Shown piece after piece: positions 35,493 to 45,767 of a stretch of DNA of 64,000 nt. Made by a program: the position numbers and the translations under genes. Source of the DNA: Peptostreptococcus stomatis DSM 17678 (GTDB lineage: Bacteria; Bacillota; Clostridia; Peptostreptococcales; Peptostreptococcaceae); contig NZ_ADGQ01000050.1 in assembly GCF_000147675.1 (NCBI RefSeq), forward strand, positions 46,665-110,664. Direction: 5' to 3'. Under the pieces are notes generated by a model. It was given only the letters and a program-made list of their open reading frames with translations, made no database searches and was not told where the DNA came from. The stretch's first letter is position 1; the number at the start of each line of letters is the position of its first letter.

Positions 35493-35534
35493 AAAAAGCA
35501 AGAAGGGTGGTTCTACTACCCTTCTTGCTTTTTT
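35493..35534. terminator. Strong bidirectional terminator
   Basis: A 16-base nearly perfect stem (35493-35508 with 35518-35534) with A-run on the left and T-run on the right, working for the YbaK-type gene on + and the lyase operon on the minus strand. Confidence 0.9.
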
Positions 35535-35646
35535 ATACTTGCTATAGATAATATATATTCACCTATTAGCTACTTATTATTCAATATTCACTTCTTACTC
35601 ATTACTTCTTACTTACATATAGCTCTTATTTAAAGTATCATGAGGC

Positions 35647-36921
35647 TTATAGGATATTCATCTGCTGTAAGGCCTTTAATGACCCCATCTTTGAATGGTC
35701 ATAGGTCATCCCACCCTGGAAGTATACATTATAAGGTGGCCTAATTGGACCATCGGCACTCAACTCTATTGATGAGCCTTGAACAAAGGCACCTGCCGCC
35801 ATAATTACCTGGTCGTCATAGCCAGGCATATCCCAAGGTACTGGTGTTACATATGAATCAACTGGTGCAGCAGCCTGGACACCCTCACAGAACTTTATCA
35901 ATTCCTCTGCACTATGGAGTTGGACTATCTGAATTATGTCACTTCTTTCAGCATCATAGGCAGGATTTACCTTGTAGCCAAGTTTTTCATATAATCTAGC
36001 ACAGAATATTGCTCCCATTATAGCCTGGGAGACTACATATGGGGCTATAAACAAACCTTGAAGAATTCCCCTTGTAGTTCCAAAAGTAAGACCACATTCC
36101 TTGCCTATACCAGGACAAGTCAACCTATAGGCTATCAACTCTATTATATCTGCCCTACCTACTATATATCCCCCAGCCAGAGCAAGACCACCACCCGGGT
36201 TTTTGATTAGGGACCCTGCCATTACATCAGCGCCCACATCTGTAGGTTCAAGTGTTTCTAAAAATTCACCATAGCAGTTGTCAACCATGACTATAAGGTC
36301 AGGCTTTACAGACTTTACAGCATCTATAGCCTCCTTAATATCCCTTATAGTTAAGGACTTTCTCCAGGCATAGCCCTTGGACCTCTGAATCATGATTAAC
36401 CTTGTTTTTTCATTAATGGCTGCCTTGGCAGCTTCAATATCAATCTCTCCATTTTCTAGGAAGTCTACCTGCTTATATGTAACCCCAAATTCCTTTAAAC
36501 ATCCCTTCTCTTCCCTTATTCCTATCACGCCCTGAAGTGTATCATAAGGAGCTGATGTTATTGATAGTATTTCATCACCAGGCCTAACTATACCCTGGAC
36601 AGTCAGGGAAAGGGCATGTGTACCATTTACTATCTGGGGTCTTACAAGGGCATCTTCTGCATGGAAGACATTGGCATAGATTTCTTCTAATTTTTCACGT
36701 CCAATATCATTGTAACCATAACCGGTAGTCCAATTGAAATGGTTGTCACTCAGGTTTGCTTCCTGCATAGCATTTAAGACCTTTAACTGGTTGTACTCCC
36801 TTATTTCATTTAGCCTATCGAACTGGGCCTTTATCTCTTGGTCAACTTCCTTAGACAGGTCTAATATATTCTTGTCTATTCCATACTTACTGAGTAGCAG
36901 TTCTTCAGTTTCTTTTAACAT
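35647..36921 (-). CDS. Methionine gamma-lyase-like PLP protein (aluminium-resistance family)
   Basis: 424 residues of the Firmicutes family often called 'aluminium resistance protein' or methionine gamma-lyase family. PLP binding is shown by NGTHALSLTVQG, VMVDNCYGEF and the Schiff-base lysine in GSLIKNPGGG. In Clostridia this gene regularly follows miaA, as here, although the functional link is unknown. Two ATGs stand together; the second forms TGATG with the miaA stop and is better spaced from GGAG, so it is chosen. Substrate unproven. Confidence 0.88.
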   Translation of the reverse strand: MLKETEELLLSKYGIDKNILDLSKEVDQEIKAQFDRLNEIREYNQLKVLNAMQEANLSDNHFNWTTGYGYNDIGREKLEEIYANVFHAEDALVRPQIVNGTHALSLTVQGIVRPGDEILSITSAPYDTLQGVIGIREEKGCLKEFGVTYKQVDFLENGEIDIEAAKAAINEKTRLIMIQRSKGYAWRKSLTIRDIKEAIDAVKSVKPDLIVMVDNCYGEFLETLEPTDVGADVMAGSLIKNPGGGLALAGGYIVGRADIIELIAYRLTCPGIGKECGLTFGTTRGILQGLFIAPYVVSQAIMGAIFCARLYEKLGYKVNPAYDAERSDIIQIVQLHSAEELIKFCEGVQAAAPVDSYVTPVPWDMPGYDDQVIMAAGAFVQGSSIELSADGPIRPPYNVYFQGGMTYDHSKMGSLKALQQMNIL

Positions 36922-37877
36922 CATATATCTCCTTCTTCTTCAATGCTTTGATTAGCTACGAATTCTCTTATTATTCTTATCTGGTCATCAATAGATTTGA
37001 CCTCATCTAGGTTAAGCCATAGGGCATGTGGATACCTCTTAAACCAGGTAATCTGCCTTTTTGCATACCTCCTTGATGACTGCTTGATAGAGTTTTTAGC
37101 ATCTTCAAGACTTATAAGCCCATCAAAATAGTCAAGAACTTCCTTGTAGCCAATTCCCTTCATTGATGTCATATCCTTAGTGTAGCCCCTCTCATGCAAA
37201 TCTTTTACCTCATCTAGGAGGCCTTGGTCAAACATTAGGTCTACCCTGTAATTTATACGGTCGTATAGGTGGGACCTATCCCTATTAAGGACAACAATAT
37301 GAGCCTGGTATTTTTCATTAGGTTTCAGGTCATTTGAAAAATCACCTAGGCTTCCTCCCGATTTAAATATTTCTATGGCCCTTATGACCCTCTTTGCATT
37401 ATTTTTATGGATACGTTTGGCTGTTTCAGGTGATATATCCTCTAGGAGTGAGTAAAGGTAATCAAGGCCCCTTTCCTGTAAAATATCTTCAAGTTCCTTC
37501 CTTATTTGCGGGTCTGCCTGGGACTGACCAAAATCCATATCAAATAATATAGAATTCAGATAGAGGCCTGTCCCACCAGTTATTATCGGGAACTTGCCTC
37601 TTGAATGGATATCTCCTATTATAGCCTCCGCTTTTTCTTTGAATTCAGATACAGAAAAATCTTCTTGAGGGTCGACAATATCAATCATATGGTGGACTAC
37701 CCCATCCATTTCTTCAGGCCTTACCTTGGCACTACCTGTATCCATATACCTGTATATTTGCATAGAATCGGCTGATATTATTTCACCCTCTAAAATCTTG
37801 GCTAGTTTTATAGAAAGGTCTGTCTTACCTACAGCAGTTGGACCTGTGAGTATAAGTATTGGTATTTTATTTTCCAT
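36921..37877 (-). CDS. miaA: tRNA dimethylallyltransferase
   Basis: Adds the isopentenyl group to A37 of tRNAs reading UNN codons. P-loop LTGPTAVGKTDLS at the N-terminus, DSMQIYRYMDTGSAK for substrate binding, ITGGTGLYLNS and RRYAKRQITWFKR at the C-terminal part. 318 residues. Third gene of the mutS-mutL-miaA-lyase operon. Confidence 0.95.
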   Translation of the reverse strand: MENKIPILILTGPTAVGKTDLSIKLAKILEGEIISADSMQIYRYMDTGSAKVRPEEMDGVVHHMIDIVDPQEDFSVSEFKEKAEAIIGDIHSRGKFPIITGGTGLYLNSILFDMDFGQSQADPQIRKELEDILQERGLDYLYSLLEDISPETAKRIHKNNAKRVIRAIEIFKSGGSLGDFSNDLKPNEKYQAHIVVLNRDRSHLYDRINYRVDLMFDQGLLDEVKDLHERGYTKDMTSMKGIGYKEVLDYFDGLISLEDAKNSIKQSSRRYAKRQITWFKRYPHALWLNLDEVKSIDDQIRIIREFVANQSIEEEGDI

Positions 37878-37902
37878 ACTTCTTCCTTTCTGGGATTAGC
37901 CC

Positions 37903-39963
37903 CTACATTTTTCTCTTAAACATCTTTTCTATATCATACTTAGTCATAGATACCATTACAGGCCTTCCATGAGGGCAAGTATAAGGATTATCACACTTTT
38001 TAAGCGATTCAAGCAAGGCCATTACTTCATTATAGTCTAATTTGTCATTTGCCTTGATTGCAGACTTGCAGGCCATTTCAGCTATTTGATCATACTTGCT
38101 GTCGTAAATACTATCCCTTTTTGATGACTTGTCAAGGTCTAAGAACTTGTCTATAAGTTCATAGATGAACTTTTCAGATTCAGGCCTGCCAAAGGTATTC
38201 GGTAATCCCCTTACACTTATATTCTTGTGACCAAAGGCTTCAACTATAAAACCATACCTTTCAAAAAGGTCAATATTCCTGATAGCCACTTCCATGTCTG
38301 TTGGAGATAGGTCCATGATAATAGGGTCTAGCAGGTATTGGATCCTGATTGAGTCAGATTTGAAAGACTTCATATACATTTCAAACCTTACCCTTTCATG
38401 GGCTGCATGTTGGTCCATCATATATAATTGGTCAGACTTAGAGAAAAGAATATAAGTATTGAATACGATGCCTATATAGTTTAAACCCTCAAATTCTGGT
38501 CTGGTAGAAGTAGCCCCTTCCATAAAAGAAAGTTGTTGGTCTTGGCCCTTATTTTGAATATGAGCCCCTTGACTTACTTTTAGGTCAAGTTGCTTATTAT
38601 CAAGGTCGCTTGGAGTCTGGTCCAACTTTTTTAAACTGGAATTCTTACCATCTTGGCCTAGTCTATCCAAACCTAGGTCCTCTAGTGACTTTAAGTCTTC
38701 AAGACTAACCACCTGGTCTGCCCTAGCAAGGCCTTTGTCAGGATATGAAGCAACCTTATCACCTACCTCCTGGATAGAGTTTTTACAATCTATATGGCCA
38801 GGCTTACCACTATCATCTTCACTTATAAAGGCCGACTTACCATTTTCCCTTACTAGGTCTGAATTTTCCTTTTGTTCATTTTTAGAGTAGGAAAAAGAGT
38901 CAAAAGACCTAAAGGTCTCATTTGATTCATAGGTCTTAGCTGGCCTATCCTTGGATCTATACCTACCAATCAGACTATTTTTAAGTAGGGTCCCCCTTAC
39001 ATAATCACCCAGGTCCTCTAGTATAGGACCCTCATTGTCAAACTTGACTTCAAGCTTGCTAGGATGGATATTTACATCTATTTTACCTGGGTCTATTTCA
39101 AGGTTAATAAAATAGACTGGGTATTTATTTATAGGTATGATGTCCTTGTAGGCGCTATTAATAGCATTCATTATATTAGGACTCTTTACATACCTACCAT
39201 TTATAAATATTAATTGGTTGTTCCTATTTGACCTATATACGTTGTTGTTGGCTATATAACCGTCAATCTTGTAATAGCTAGATTGGTAGTCTATCTTTAT
39301 AAGGTGATCGCTTGTATCCTTTCCATAAATCATACGTATGGCATTATATAGGTTTGAATCGCCAATAGTTTCAAATATAGTTTTTCCATTATTTATGTAT
39401 TTTATGCTGACACCGGGATTTCCAATAGCCAATTTATTTACCAGGTCGGTAATATTTATAATCTCGGCATGGTTGGACTTTAAAAACTTCCTCCTGGCCG
39501 GTACATTGTAGAAGAGGTCTTTAACTATTAGTTGGGTACCCCTGTTTGCCCCAATAGGGTTTTTAGATTCGATTTTACCACCATTTATAAGTATTCTTGT
39601 ACCCATAAGGGCATCCTCGGTCTTCGTTACCATGTCTACCTTGGATATGGCAGCTATAGATGCCAAAGCCTCCCCCCTAAAACCCAGGGAGTGGAGGTTA
39701 GAAAGGTCCTCTGCCCTCCTAATCTTGCTGGTAGCATGCCTCAAAAAGGCCTTGTTTATATCATCAGCCTCAATACCAGCCCCATCGTCTATGACCTTGA
39801 TCATATCCTTGCCAGCATTTTCAATTTGTATGGTGATGTTTTTTGCACCAGCATCCAGTGAGTTTTCGACAACTTCCTTTATAATAGATGAAGGTCTTTC
39901 TATGACTTCACCAGCAGCGATTTTATTAATAGTAGAATCATCTAATATATTTATCCTAGTCAT
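37903..39963 (-). CDS. mutL: DNA mismatch repair protein MutL
   Basis: The GHKL ATPase half (residues 1-330) has EVVENSLDAGA, DDGAGIE, and FRGEALASI. A long, low-complexity linker of about 140 residues follows. The C-terminal domain carries DQHAAHERVRFE, the endonuclease motif found in MutL of organisms without MutH, and CPHGRPVMV near the end. AGGAGG fixes the start at ATG 39963; an upstream in-frame GTG overlaps it. 686 residues. Nine bases after mutS. Confidence 0.95.
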   Translation of the reverse strand: MTRINILDDSTINKIAAGEVIERPSSIIKEVVENSLDAGAKNITIQIENAGKDMIKVIDDGAGIEADDINKAFLRHATSKIRRAEDLSNLHSLGFRGEALASIAAISKVDMVTKTEDALMGTRILINGGKIESKNPIGANRGTQLIVKDLFYNVPARRKFLKSNHAEIINITDLVNKLAIGNPGVSIKYINNGKTIFETIGDSNLYNAIRMIYGKDTSDHLIKIDYQSSYYKIDGYIANNNVYRSNRNNQLIFINGRYVKSPNIMNAINSAYKDIIPINKYPVYFINLEIDPGKIDVNIHPSKLEVKFDNEGPILEDLGDYVRGTLLKNSLIGRYRSKDRPAKTYESNETFRSFDSFSYSKNEQKENSDLVRENGKSAFISEDDSGKPGHIDCKNSIQEVGDKVASYPDKGLARADQVVSLEDLKSLEDLGLDRLGQDGKNSSLKKLDQTPSDLDNKQLDLKVSQGAHIQNKGQDQQLSFMEGATSTRPEFEGLNYIGIVFNTYILFSKSDQLYMMDQHAAHERVRFEMYMKSFKSDSIRIQYLLDPIIMDLSPTDMEVAIRNIDLFERYGFIVEAFGHKNISVRGLPNTFGRPESEKFIYELIDKFLDLDKSSKRDSIYDSKYDQIAEMACKSAIKANDKLDYNEVMALLESLKKCDNPYTCPHGRPVMVSMTKYDIEKMFKRKM

Positions 39964-39972
39964 AGCCACCTC

Positions 39973-42615
39973 CTAGTTCTTACTTATTTTTTCTGCTTCT
40001 TTCTTCAATTCGTACATTGTATTCATAATGTCCATAGGTGTAGAATTCATTATATCTATATCCAGGACTTGACCTATAAATTTTTTATAGACTTTATTTT
40101 TTTCTTCAATCTCTTTATTTTGAGCTTGATTTACGACCATGTCAAAGCTAAGTTGTATATTTTTCTCCCTTGATTGGTCAATACTAGCTGAGTTTTCTAT
40201 ATGGTTCTTTTCAAGTTCTACAAGTATTTGGTCAGCCCTTTCTATTACCTGGCCAGGTAACTTAGCCAATTTAGCAACATAGATACCATAGCTCCTATCG
40301 GCAGCTCCTGCTATTATTTTCCTTAAAAATACTATATCGTCCCCCTCTTCTTGAACCGCTACTGAATAATTCTTTATCCTAGGGTACTTGTCCTCCAGGT
40401 CAGTCAATTCATGGTAGTGGGTAGCGAAGAGAGTCTTGGCCCCTATCCTCTTGTATATGTATTCTACTATTGACCAGGCTAGGGATATACCATCATAGGT
40501 ACTAGTCCCCCTACCTATTTCATCCAGGATAATTAAGCTATCACTACTAGCGTTTGACAGTATCTGGCTAACTTCATCCATTTCCACCATAAAGGTAGAC
40601 TGGCCCTGGGCTAGGTCATCACTTGCCCCTACCCTGGTAAAAATACGGTCTACTATAGGTATATTTGCATATGTTGCAGGTACAAAAGAACCTATATGGG
40701 CCATTAAGGTAATCAAGGCCACCTGCCTCATATATGTTGACTTACCTGACATATTTGGCCCTGTAATAATATTAATCATATTATCATATCCTATGTCCGT
40801 ATCATTATTTATAAAGTTTTCTTCTCCTATAATCTGCTCTATAACTGGGTGACGTCCACCTTCTATAGCCAGTACACCATTTTGATTTATATTTGGTCTT
40901 ACATAGTTATACTTATTAGCTATAATGGCATTTGATATATAGAGGTCTAACTGGGCAATTTTTGATGCTACAATCTGTATCCTGTCTATATTTTGATATA
41001 CTTGCCTGCTAATATTCTTGAAGAATTCATACTCCATAGCCTTGATTTTGTCTTCAGCATTGAGTATCTTATCTTCTATTTCCTTTAACTCTGGTGTTAT
41101 AAACCTTTCAGCATTTACCAGGGTCTGCTTTCTTATATAGGAATCGTCTATATCTATCTGTAATAGGCTGGCCTTGGTTATTTCTATATAGTAGCCAAAG
41201 ACCTTATTATATCCAATTTTAAGAGACTTTGCCCCAGTCTTTTCTCTTTCTCTCTGCTCTATATCCCTAATCATAAAAGCCCCATTTTGAGATATATCCC
41301 TTAGTTGGTCAAGCTCATGGGAATAGGCTTCTTTAATAATATTTCCGTCCTTAATACCTGTTGAAGGTTCATCCTTTATAGAATCCTTTATTAGGATGTA
41401 GATGTCTTTTAGGCAGTCTAAGCTACCTATAAAGTCTTTAAGACCAGAAGCCTTGGAATTTGATATTGTATCCACAATATAAGGTAGGACTTGAAGGCTG
41501 TTTTTTAGGTTTACCAGGTCCTTGGGAGATACCCTATCATAGGCTATTTTTGCACAAATTCTCTCCAGGTCAAATATTGAAGATACTGATGTTTTTAACT
41601 CATCTCTAAGTATATAGTCATCCTTAATTTCATGGGTAATGTTCAGACGGTGGTCTATCATATCCTTTTTTATAAGGGGTTGCTCTATATGTTTTTTTAA
41701 CATTCTGGCCCCCATAGGTGTAGATGTTGCATCCAGTACCTGGAGTAGGCTCCCCTTTTTCTTGCTGGTCCTAATAGTCTTGGTCAACTCCAAGTTTATA
41801 CGGGTAAATAAGTCCAGAGCCATATAGTCACCTGACTGGTATATATTTATGGTATTGAGGTTAGTCTCATTCATCATCTGGGTCTTACTGATGTAATTCA
41901 AGATAATTGCCAGTGAATATAGGATCAAGTTATCCTTGTCCAAACCTAGCTTATCAAGATAGGCCGGTTCAAACCTATCATATATGACCGTCTTGTCTAA
42001 AAGGCTGATATCAAAGTCTTCGTTTAGGTAGATATTTGCCATATCAGATAGGCTGGCTAGAGAACCTAAAAGGTCTGGACTATTTGATAGTATCTCTCTT
42101 GGAAGAATTTTAGCAACCTCATTTTTTACTCCATCTAGGGATATCAGGCTTGTATTTAGTTCTCCTGTGCTAATATCTACATAGGCTATTGAAGCATCCT
42201 GGCCCTGATAGTATATGGCCATCAAGTAATTATTAGAAGTTTTTTCTAGAGAATCATCTTCTAATAGGGTTCCCGGTGTAACTATCTTGACAACTTCTCT
42301 TTTTACTAGTCCCTTGGCAGTAGCAGGATCTTCTACCTGCTCCCCTATAGCCACCTTATAACCAGCCTCTACAAGCCTTGTTAGGTATGATGATGCAGAA
42401 TGATATGGAACGCCACACATAGGAGCCCTTTCTTCAAGACCACAAGCCTTACCTGTAAGGGCAATATCTAATATCCTAGATGCCAAGAGGGCATCGTCAA
42501 AGAACATTTCATAAAAGTCGCCTAATCTATAAAAAAGAATACAATCAGGATATTCATCCTTTGTTTCTAAGTATTTTTTCATCATGGGTGAAAGTTTTTC
42601 TCTATCTATATTCAT
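39973..42615 (-). CDS. mutS: DNA mismatch repair protein MutS
   Basis: Mismatch sensor. The N-terminal mismatch-binding domain has the Phe-x-Glu motif in FYEMF (about residues 30-34), the ATPase domain has TGPNMSGKSTYMRQ and the Walker B ILDEIGRGTSTYDG. 880 residues from ATG 42615, which is five bases from GGAGG; the longer TTG frame starts within the promoter region. Member of the MutS1 type that starts repair with MutL in the next gene. Confidence 0.96.
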   Translation of the reverse strand: MNIDREKLSPMMKKYLETKDEYPDCILFYRLGDFYEMFFDDALLASRILDIALTGKACGLEERAPMCGVPYHSASSYLTRLVEAGYKVAIGEQVEDPATAKGLVKREVVKIVTPGTLLEDDSLEKTSNNYLMAIYYQGQDASIAYVDISTGELNTSLISLDGVKNEVAKILPREILSNSPDLLGSLASLSDMANIYLNEDFDISLLDKTVIYDRFEPAYLDKLGLDKDNLILYSLAIILNYISKTQMMNETNLNTINIYQSGDYMALDLFTRINLELTKTIRTSKKKGSLLQVLDATSTPMGARMLKKHIEQPLIKKDMIDHRLNITHEIKDDYILRDELKTSVSSIFDLERICAKIAYDRVSPKDLVNLKNSLQVLPYIVDTISNSKASGLKDFIGSLDCLKDIYILIKDSIKDEPSTGIKDGNIIKEAYSHELDQLRDISQNGAFMIRDIEQREREKTGAKSLKIGYNKVFGYYIEITKASLLQIDIDDSYIRKQTLVNAERFITPELKEIEDKILNAEDKIKAMEYEFFKNISRQVYQNIDRIQIVASKIAQLDLYISNAIIANKYNYVRPNINQNGVLAIEGGRHPVIEQIIGEENFINNDTDIGYDNMINIITGPNMSGKSTYMRQVALITLMAHIGSFVPATYANIPIVDRIFTRVGASDDLAQGQSTFMVEMDEVSQILSNASSDSLIILDEIGRGTSTYDGISLAWSIVEYIYKRIGAKTLFATHYHELTDLEDKYPRIKNYSVAVQEEGDDIVFLRKIIAGAADRSYGIYVAKLAKLPGQVIERADQILVELEKNHIENSASIDQSREKNIQLSFDMVVNQAQNKEIEEKNKVYKKFIGQVLDIDIMNSTPMDIMNTMYELKKEAEKISKN

Positions 42616-42645
42616 GACTACCTCCGTCTTATTTCTCAATATTTA

Positions 42646-42675
42646 ATTATACCATATTTCTATAAGGCTTGACAA
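42646..42675 (-). promoter_or_regulatory. Promoter of the mutS-mutL operon
   Basis: Minus strand TTGTCA (42675-42670), 18 bases, TATAAT (42651-42646). The -35 overlaps the U-tract of the upstream terminator. Confidence 0.65.
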
Positions 42676-42731
42676 AAAACCAACCTCTAAAGGATAGAAA
42701 ATTAGGTTCCTAATACTCTTTTGAGGTTGGT
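42673..42731 (-). terminator. Terminator of the thiamine transport operon
   Basis: ACCAACCTC (42679-42687) pairs with GAGGTTGGT (42723-42731), with an inner hairpin ATTAGG/CCTAAT (42701-42714); on the minus strand TTTTTT follows. Confidence 0.8.
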
Positions 42732-42803
42732 CTTGAAATATTATTTAATTTTTTTATATAAGTTTATAAATATATAATAGTCATGTATTGAGTATAGTAG
42801 GTC

Positions 42804-43529
42804 CTAACTTCTGATCAGGTCCATAATGTGGGCCTTCACCCTGGCTATTTGACCTATATCAGCCTTATCAATATGGTTGGGATAAAGTAAAATTTCCTCT
42901 TTTACATGGGCTGGCTTGTTTGACATTACATAAATCCTATCAGCCAGATGGATGGCCTCATCTATATCATGGGTTATCAGAAATATAGTTGAGTTAGTCT
43001 TTTTCCTAACCTTTAAAAACCAGTCTTGTATAGAAGCCTTTGTTATAGAATCCAAAGCACCAAATGGTTCATCCAAAAGCATTATATCATTGGATGAAAA
43101 GTAGGTCCTCATAAAGTTTGCCCTCTGTCTCATACCGCCTGAGAGCTCATGAGGATACATCATCTCATAGCCTTCTAGTTCAAAGGTCTTGAAATATGGT
43201 TTTACAGTTTCCCTGGCTACGCTCTTTGACTGGCCCTCTATGATCATAGGAAGGGCAACATTGTCCAGGATATTCTTATATGGCAATAAGAGGTCTTTTT
43301 GGTACATATAGCTGAGTTTACCATCTATACTAAAGTTACCTGAAGATGGTTCTATCAGGCCTGACATTATATTAAAGATAGTAGACTTTCCACACCCACT
43401 AGGCCCTACTATGGCAACTAACTCCCCCTCCTTTATATGGAGGTTGATATCATCTAAAATTTTTGTTTGACCATAGTACCTATTAATATTTTCAAAAACT
43501 ACTTTACTTTTTTTCTGGTAAGAATTCAT
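42804..43529 (-). CDS. thiZ: ABC transporter ATPase, thiamine precursor uptake
   Basis: 241-residue nitrate/taurine-type ABC ATPase: Walker [11 protein letters not shown], signature [11 protein letters not shown], Walker [13 protein letters not shown]. It ends the TPP-riboswitch operon and overlaps the binding-protein gene by 26 bases; ATG 43529 is nine bases from GAGG, while longer frames have no ribosome site. Role in hydroxymethylpyrimidine (HMP) or thiamine uptake is inferred from the riboswitch and the partner genes. Confidence 0.88.
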   Translation of the reverse strand: MNSYQKKSKVVFENINRYYGQTKILDDINLHIKEGELVAIVGPSGCGKSTIFNIMSGLIEPSSGNFSIDGKLSYMYQKDLLLPYKNILDNVALPMIIEGQSKSVARETVKPYFKTFELEGYEMMYPHELSGGMRQRANFMRTYFSSNDIMLLDEPFGALDSITKASIQDWFLKVRKKTNSTIFLITHDIDEAIHLADRIYVMSNKPAHVKEEILLYPNHIDKADIGQIARVKAHIMDLIRS

Positions 43530-44526
43530 TTGTGAAAGCCTCATCAACATTTAATGCTTTTTTAATTAGGCCATTGTCCTGCATGAACTTGGCATAGTTC
43601 TTCCATACATCAGCCTTCATTTCACCCCACCTAGGAGCATCGTCTTGGTATAGTTTAGCCAAGTAGTCCTGGCTGGCCTTTACTAGGTTCTTGTCAAGTT
43701 CTGGAACAGCCTTGGAAAGTATATCTGCTGCACCACTAGGGTCCTTTATAGCCTCTTCATAACCCTTGCTTGTGGCAGTCATAAACTTTTTAACTAAATC
43801 AGGTTTTTCCTTTATAGTCTTATTATTTGCTATTAATACTGGTGTATAGTAATCTAGGGCAGGATCTATATCCCTAATAGGTATATAGTCTAGGTTTATC
43901 TTCTTTAACTTGGCCTCTACACCTGTCCATGCCTCGAATACCCAGGCAAAGTCTATATTTTTCTTAGTGGCAGTAAAGTAGTCGTCCTGACCTATATCTA
44001 CCCTATTTAACTTACTAAAGTCTGCCCCCTTCTTTTCCATGGCAAGTTTTATAATGGCCTCCTCAGATGGAGATCCCCAACCACCGTATGTTTTTCCTTC
44101 AAAGTCCTTGGCAGTCTTAATATTCTTTTCTACTGGAGCTGCAAAACCAGATGTATTATGCTGGATAATCGTAGCTACAGCCTTTACTGGAAGAGGGTCT
44201 TTTTCCCTTGTTAGGGCATAGGTTACGTCTTCCTGGTAGCTGACACCAAACTGGGCCTTATCGCTTGCAACTAGGGTTGCTGAATCACTGTCGGATGGCT
44301 GAATAATTTCTAGGTCAATACCCTGGTCCTTGTAATAGCCCTTTTCCTTGGCTAAATATATACCTGTATGGTTAGTATTAGGTGTATAGTCAAGAACTAA
44401 AGTAACCTTTTCTAGCTTGTCACCAACCCCTCCATTAGATGAATTCTTGTCGCCCGTACAAGCAGATAAACTGGCTATGGCTAGCATACCTACAAAGGCC
44501 AATGATAAAATTTTCTTTGCTTTCAT
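43504..44526 (-). CDS. thiY: NMT1/THI5-like substrate-binding lipoprotein
   Basis: Lipoprotein signal ending in LSAC, then an NMT1/THI5-like domain: [42 protein letters not shown]. This is the pattern of ThiY, which captures formylaminopyrimidine or HMP for thiamine synthesis. 340 residues. ATG 44526 is five bases from GGAGG; an upstream ATG lies inside the ribosome site. Confidence 0.9.
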   Translation of the reverse strand: MKAKKILSLAFVGMLAIASLSACTGDKNSSNGGVGDKLEKVTLVLDYTPNTNHTGIYLAKEKGYYKDQGIDLEIIQPSDSDSATLVASDKAQFGVSYQEDVTYALTREKDPLPVKAVATIIQHNTSGFAAPVEKNIKTAKDFEGKTYGGWGSPSEEAIIKLAMEKKGADFSKLNRVDIGQDDYFTATKKNIDFAWVFEAWTGVEAKLKKINLDYIPIRDIDPALDYYTPVLIANNKTIKEKPDLVKKFMTATSKGYEEAIKDPSGAADILSKAVPELDKNLVKASQDYLAKLYQDDAPRWGEMKADVWKNYAKFMQDNGLIKKALNVDEAFTNEFLPEKK

Positions 44527-44528
44527 AT

Positions 44529-45290
44529 TTACCTCCATTTAATAAATACTTTTTTTAATATTGAAATAAGTCCTACAAATAATAAACTAAACAAAACAAC
44601 TAATATAGTACAGGCAAATACCTTGTCTAGGGCGTATGAAGATTTGGCCCTTACCATATATACACCCAGGCCTGCACTACCACCCAACCACTCTGCAACT
44701 GTTGCTGCTATAAAGGCATAGGTAGATGAAATTTTTAGACCAGTAAAAAACTTATCCATGGCCATAGGGAATTTCAAGTGGATAAATGTATCTAACCTCT
44801 TGGCCTTCATAATTTTAAATAAATTGATTAGGTCCCTGTCTATACTGTCCATACCATCCATGAAATTGATCAACATTGGGAAAAAGCAGGTTAAGATAAC
44901 ACATATAACCTTTGACTTGATTCCAAAACCAAACCAAATAACCAGGAGTGGTGCTATTGTTATAGTTGGTATCATCTGAGTCACATACATGATTGGATGG
45001 AAACATTTTTTAATAAAAGGCACAAAGTCCATAATCATACCTATAAATAGGGAAATAAGGACTGACAGGGATAGACCGATTACTGTTTCCTCCAGGGTTA
45101 CCCTACTGTGCATGGCCAAAACTTGCCAATCATTTACAAACTCTAAATAAATATCCCTTGGACTAGGTAGTATATAGGAAGGTATAGAAAACCTATCTAC
45201 AGCCAATTCCCATAAAATTATCAGCCCAATAAAAGTTGCCAGTGGGTAGGCAATATTCTTTATCCTATCTGTGGTGTTTAAGTTTTTCAT
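44529..45290 (-). CDS. thiX: ABC transporter permease, thiamine precursor uptake
   Basis: 253 residues with five to six membrane segments and the binding-protein-dependent permease loop ([15 protein letters not shown]). Belongs to the nitrate/sulfonate/ThiX permease family. Overlaps the upstream gene by 26 bases. ATG 45290 is preferred; a GTG 15 bases upstream sits on the ribosome site. Confidence 0.88.
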   Translation of the reverse strand: MKNLNTTDRIKNIAYPLATFIGLIILWELAVDRFSIPSYILPSPRDIYLEFVNDWQVLAMHSRVTLEETVIGLSLSVLISLFIGMIMDFVPFIKKCFHPIMYVTQMIPTITIAPLLVIWFGFGIKSKVICVILTCFFPMLINFMDGMDSIDRDLINLFKIMKAKRLDTFIHLKFPMAMDKFFTGLKISSTYAFIAATVAEWLGGSAGLGVYMVRAKSSYALDKVFACTILVVLFSLLFVGLISILKKVFIKWR

Positions 45291-45555
45291 CAATAGATAA
45301 TCCACCCTTTTTCTGATCTACTCTAAATATTGTTATAACCCTTTCACAACCAAGTTCAAATGGAACAAGGTGGACTTTCTTTGCTAAGTCAAATACCCTA
45401 TCAAGGTCCCCCTCTACAGTTGTAGAATTTGCCCCAATTTCATACTTAAGCCCACTCTTCTTTATAAGGTCTATACACTCGTCTACAACTTTATACATCT
45501 CTTCTTCAGTCCCATAGGGCCTTAAAGGCATAACTGCTATATCTCCTAATACCAT
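45265..45555 (-). CDS. Thiamine-binding protein, MTH1187/YkoF-type
   Basis: A 96-residue protein of the MTH1187 family (DUF77): VLGDIAVMPLRPYGTEEEMYKVVDECIDLIKKSG and GANSTTVEGDLDRVF. YkoF-type relatives bind thiamine. The longest frame runs another 26 codons upstream into the riboswitch terminator, which cannot be translated when the gene is expressed; AAGGAG nine bases before ATG 45555 gives the true start. First gene of the operon, ahead of the permease. Confidence 0.85.
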   Translation of the reverse strand: MVLGDIAVMPLRPYGTEEEMYKVVDECIDLIKKSGLKYEIGANSTTVEGDLDRVFDLAKKVHLVPFELGCERVITIFRVDQKKGGLSIDEKLKHHR

Positions 45556-45580
45556 AACTATCATCTCCTTTTTATATAAT

Positions 45581-45605
45581 AAAAAAAGTCTCACTAGTGT
45601 GAGAC
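45581..45605 (-). terminator. Expression-platform terminator of the TPP riboswitch
   Basis: GTCTCAC and GTGAGAC (45588-45594 with 45599-45605) form a seven-base stem with TAGT loop, followed on the minus strand by seven T (45587-45581). It lies between the riboswitch and the start codon. Confidence 0.9.
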
Positions 45606-45610
45606 AAAAA

Positions 45611-45680
45611 ATTCCAACACTGGCATTATCCAATGGGTCTAAGGGTCGAAATCATTCCTCTCAGCAAAAGCTCCCCTTTT
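45611..45680 (-). promoter_or_regulatory. TPP riboswitch (THI element)
   Basis: On the minus strand the conserved blocks appear in order: GGGGAGC, GCTGAGA, ACCCTTAGACC, then TGGATAATGCCAGTGT. These match the thiamine pyrophosphate aptamer. With TPP bound, the following terminator should form and stop the transport operon. Confidence 0.95.
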
Positions 45681-45767
45681 AAATTTTCTTTCTTTAGTAG
45701 TTTATACCTATTCCTATTTGATATACCCTACACTATGATTATATCACATGTATAGGTTAAAGAATAG

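Noticed and set aside
35498-35534. AGGGTGG-like sequence resembling a T-box core
   Set aside because: It is the stem of a bidirectional terminator after a gene, not a leader, and no synthetase or amino-acid gene follows.
45556-45633. 26-codon N-terminal extension of the thiamine-binding protein
   Set aside because: Covers the riboswitch terminator and the edge of the aptamer; the ribosome site is downstream of it.
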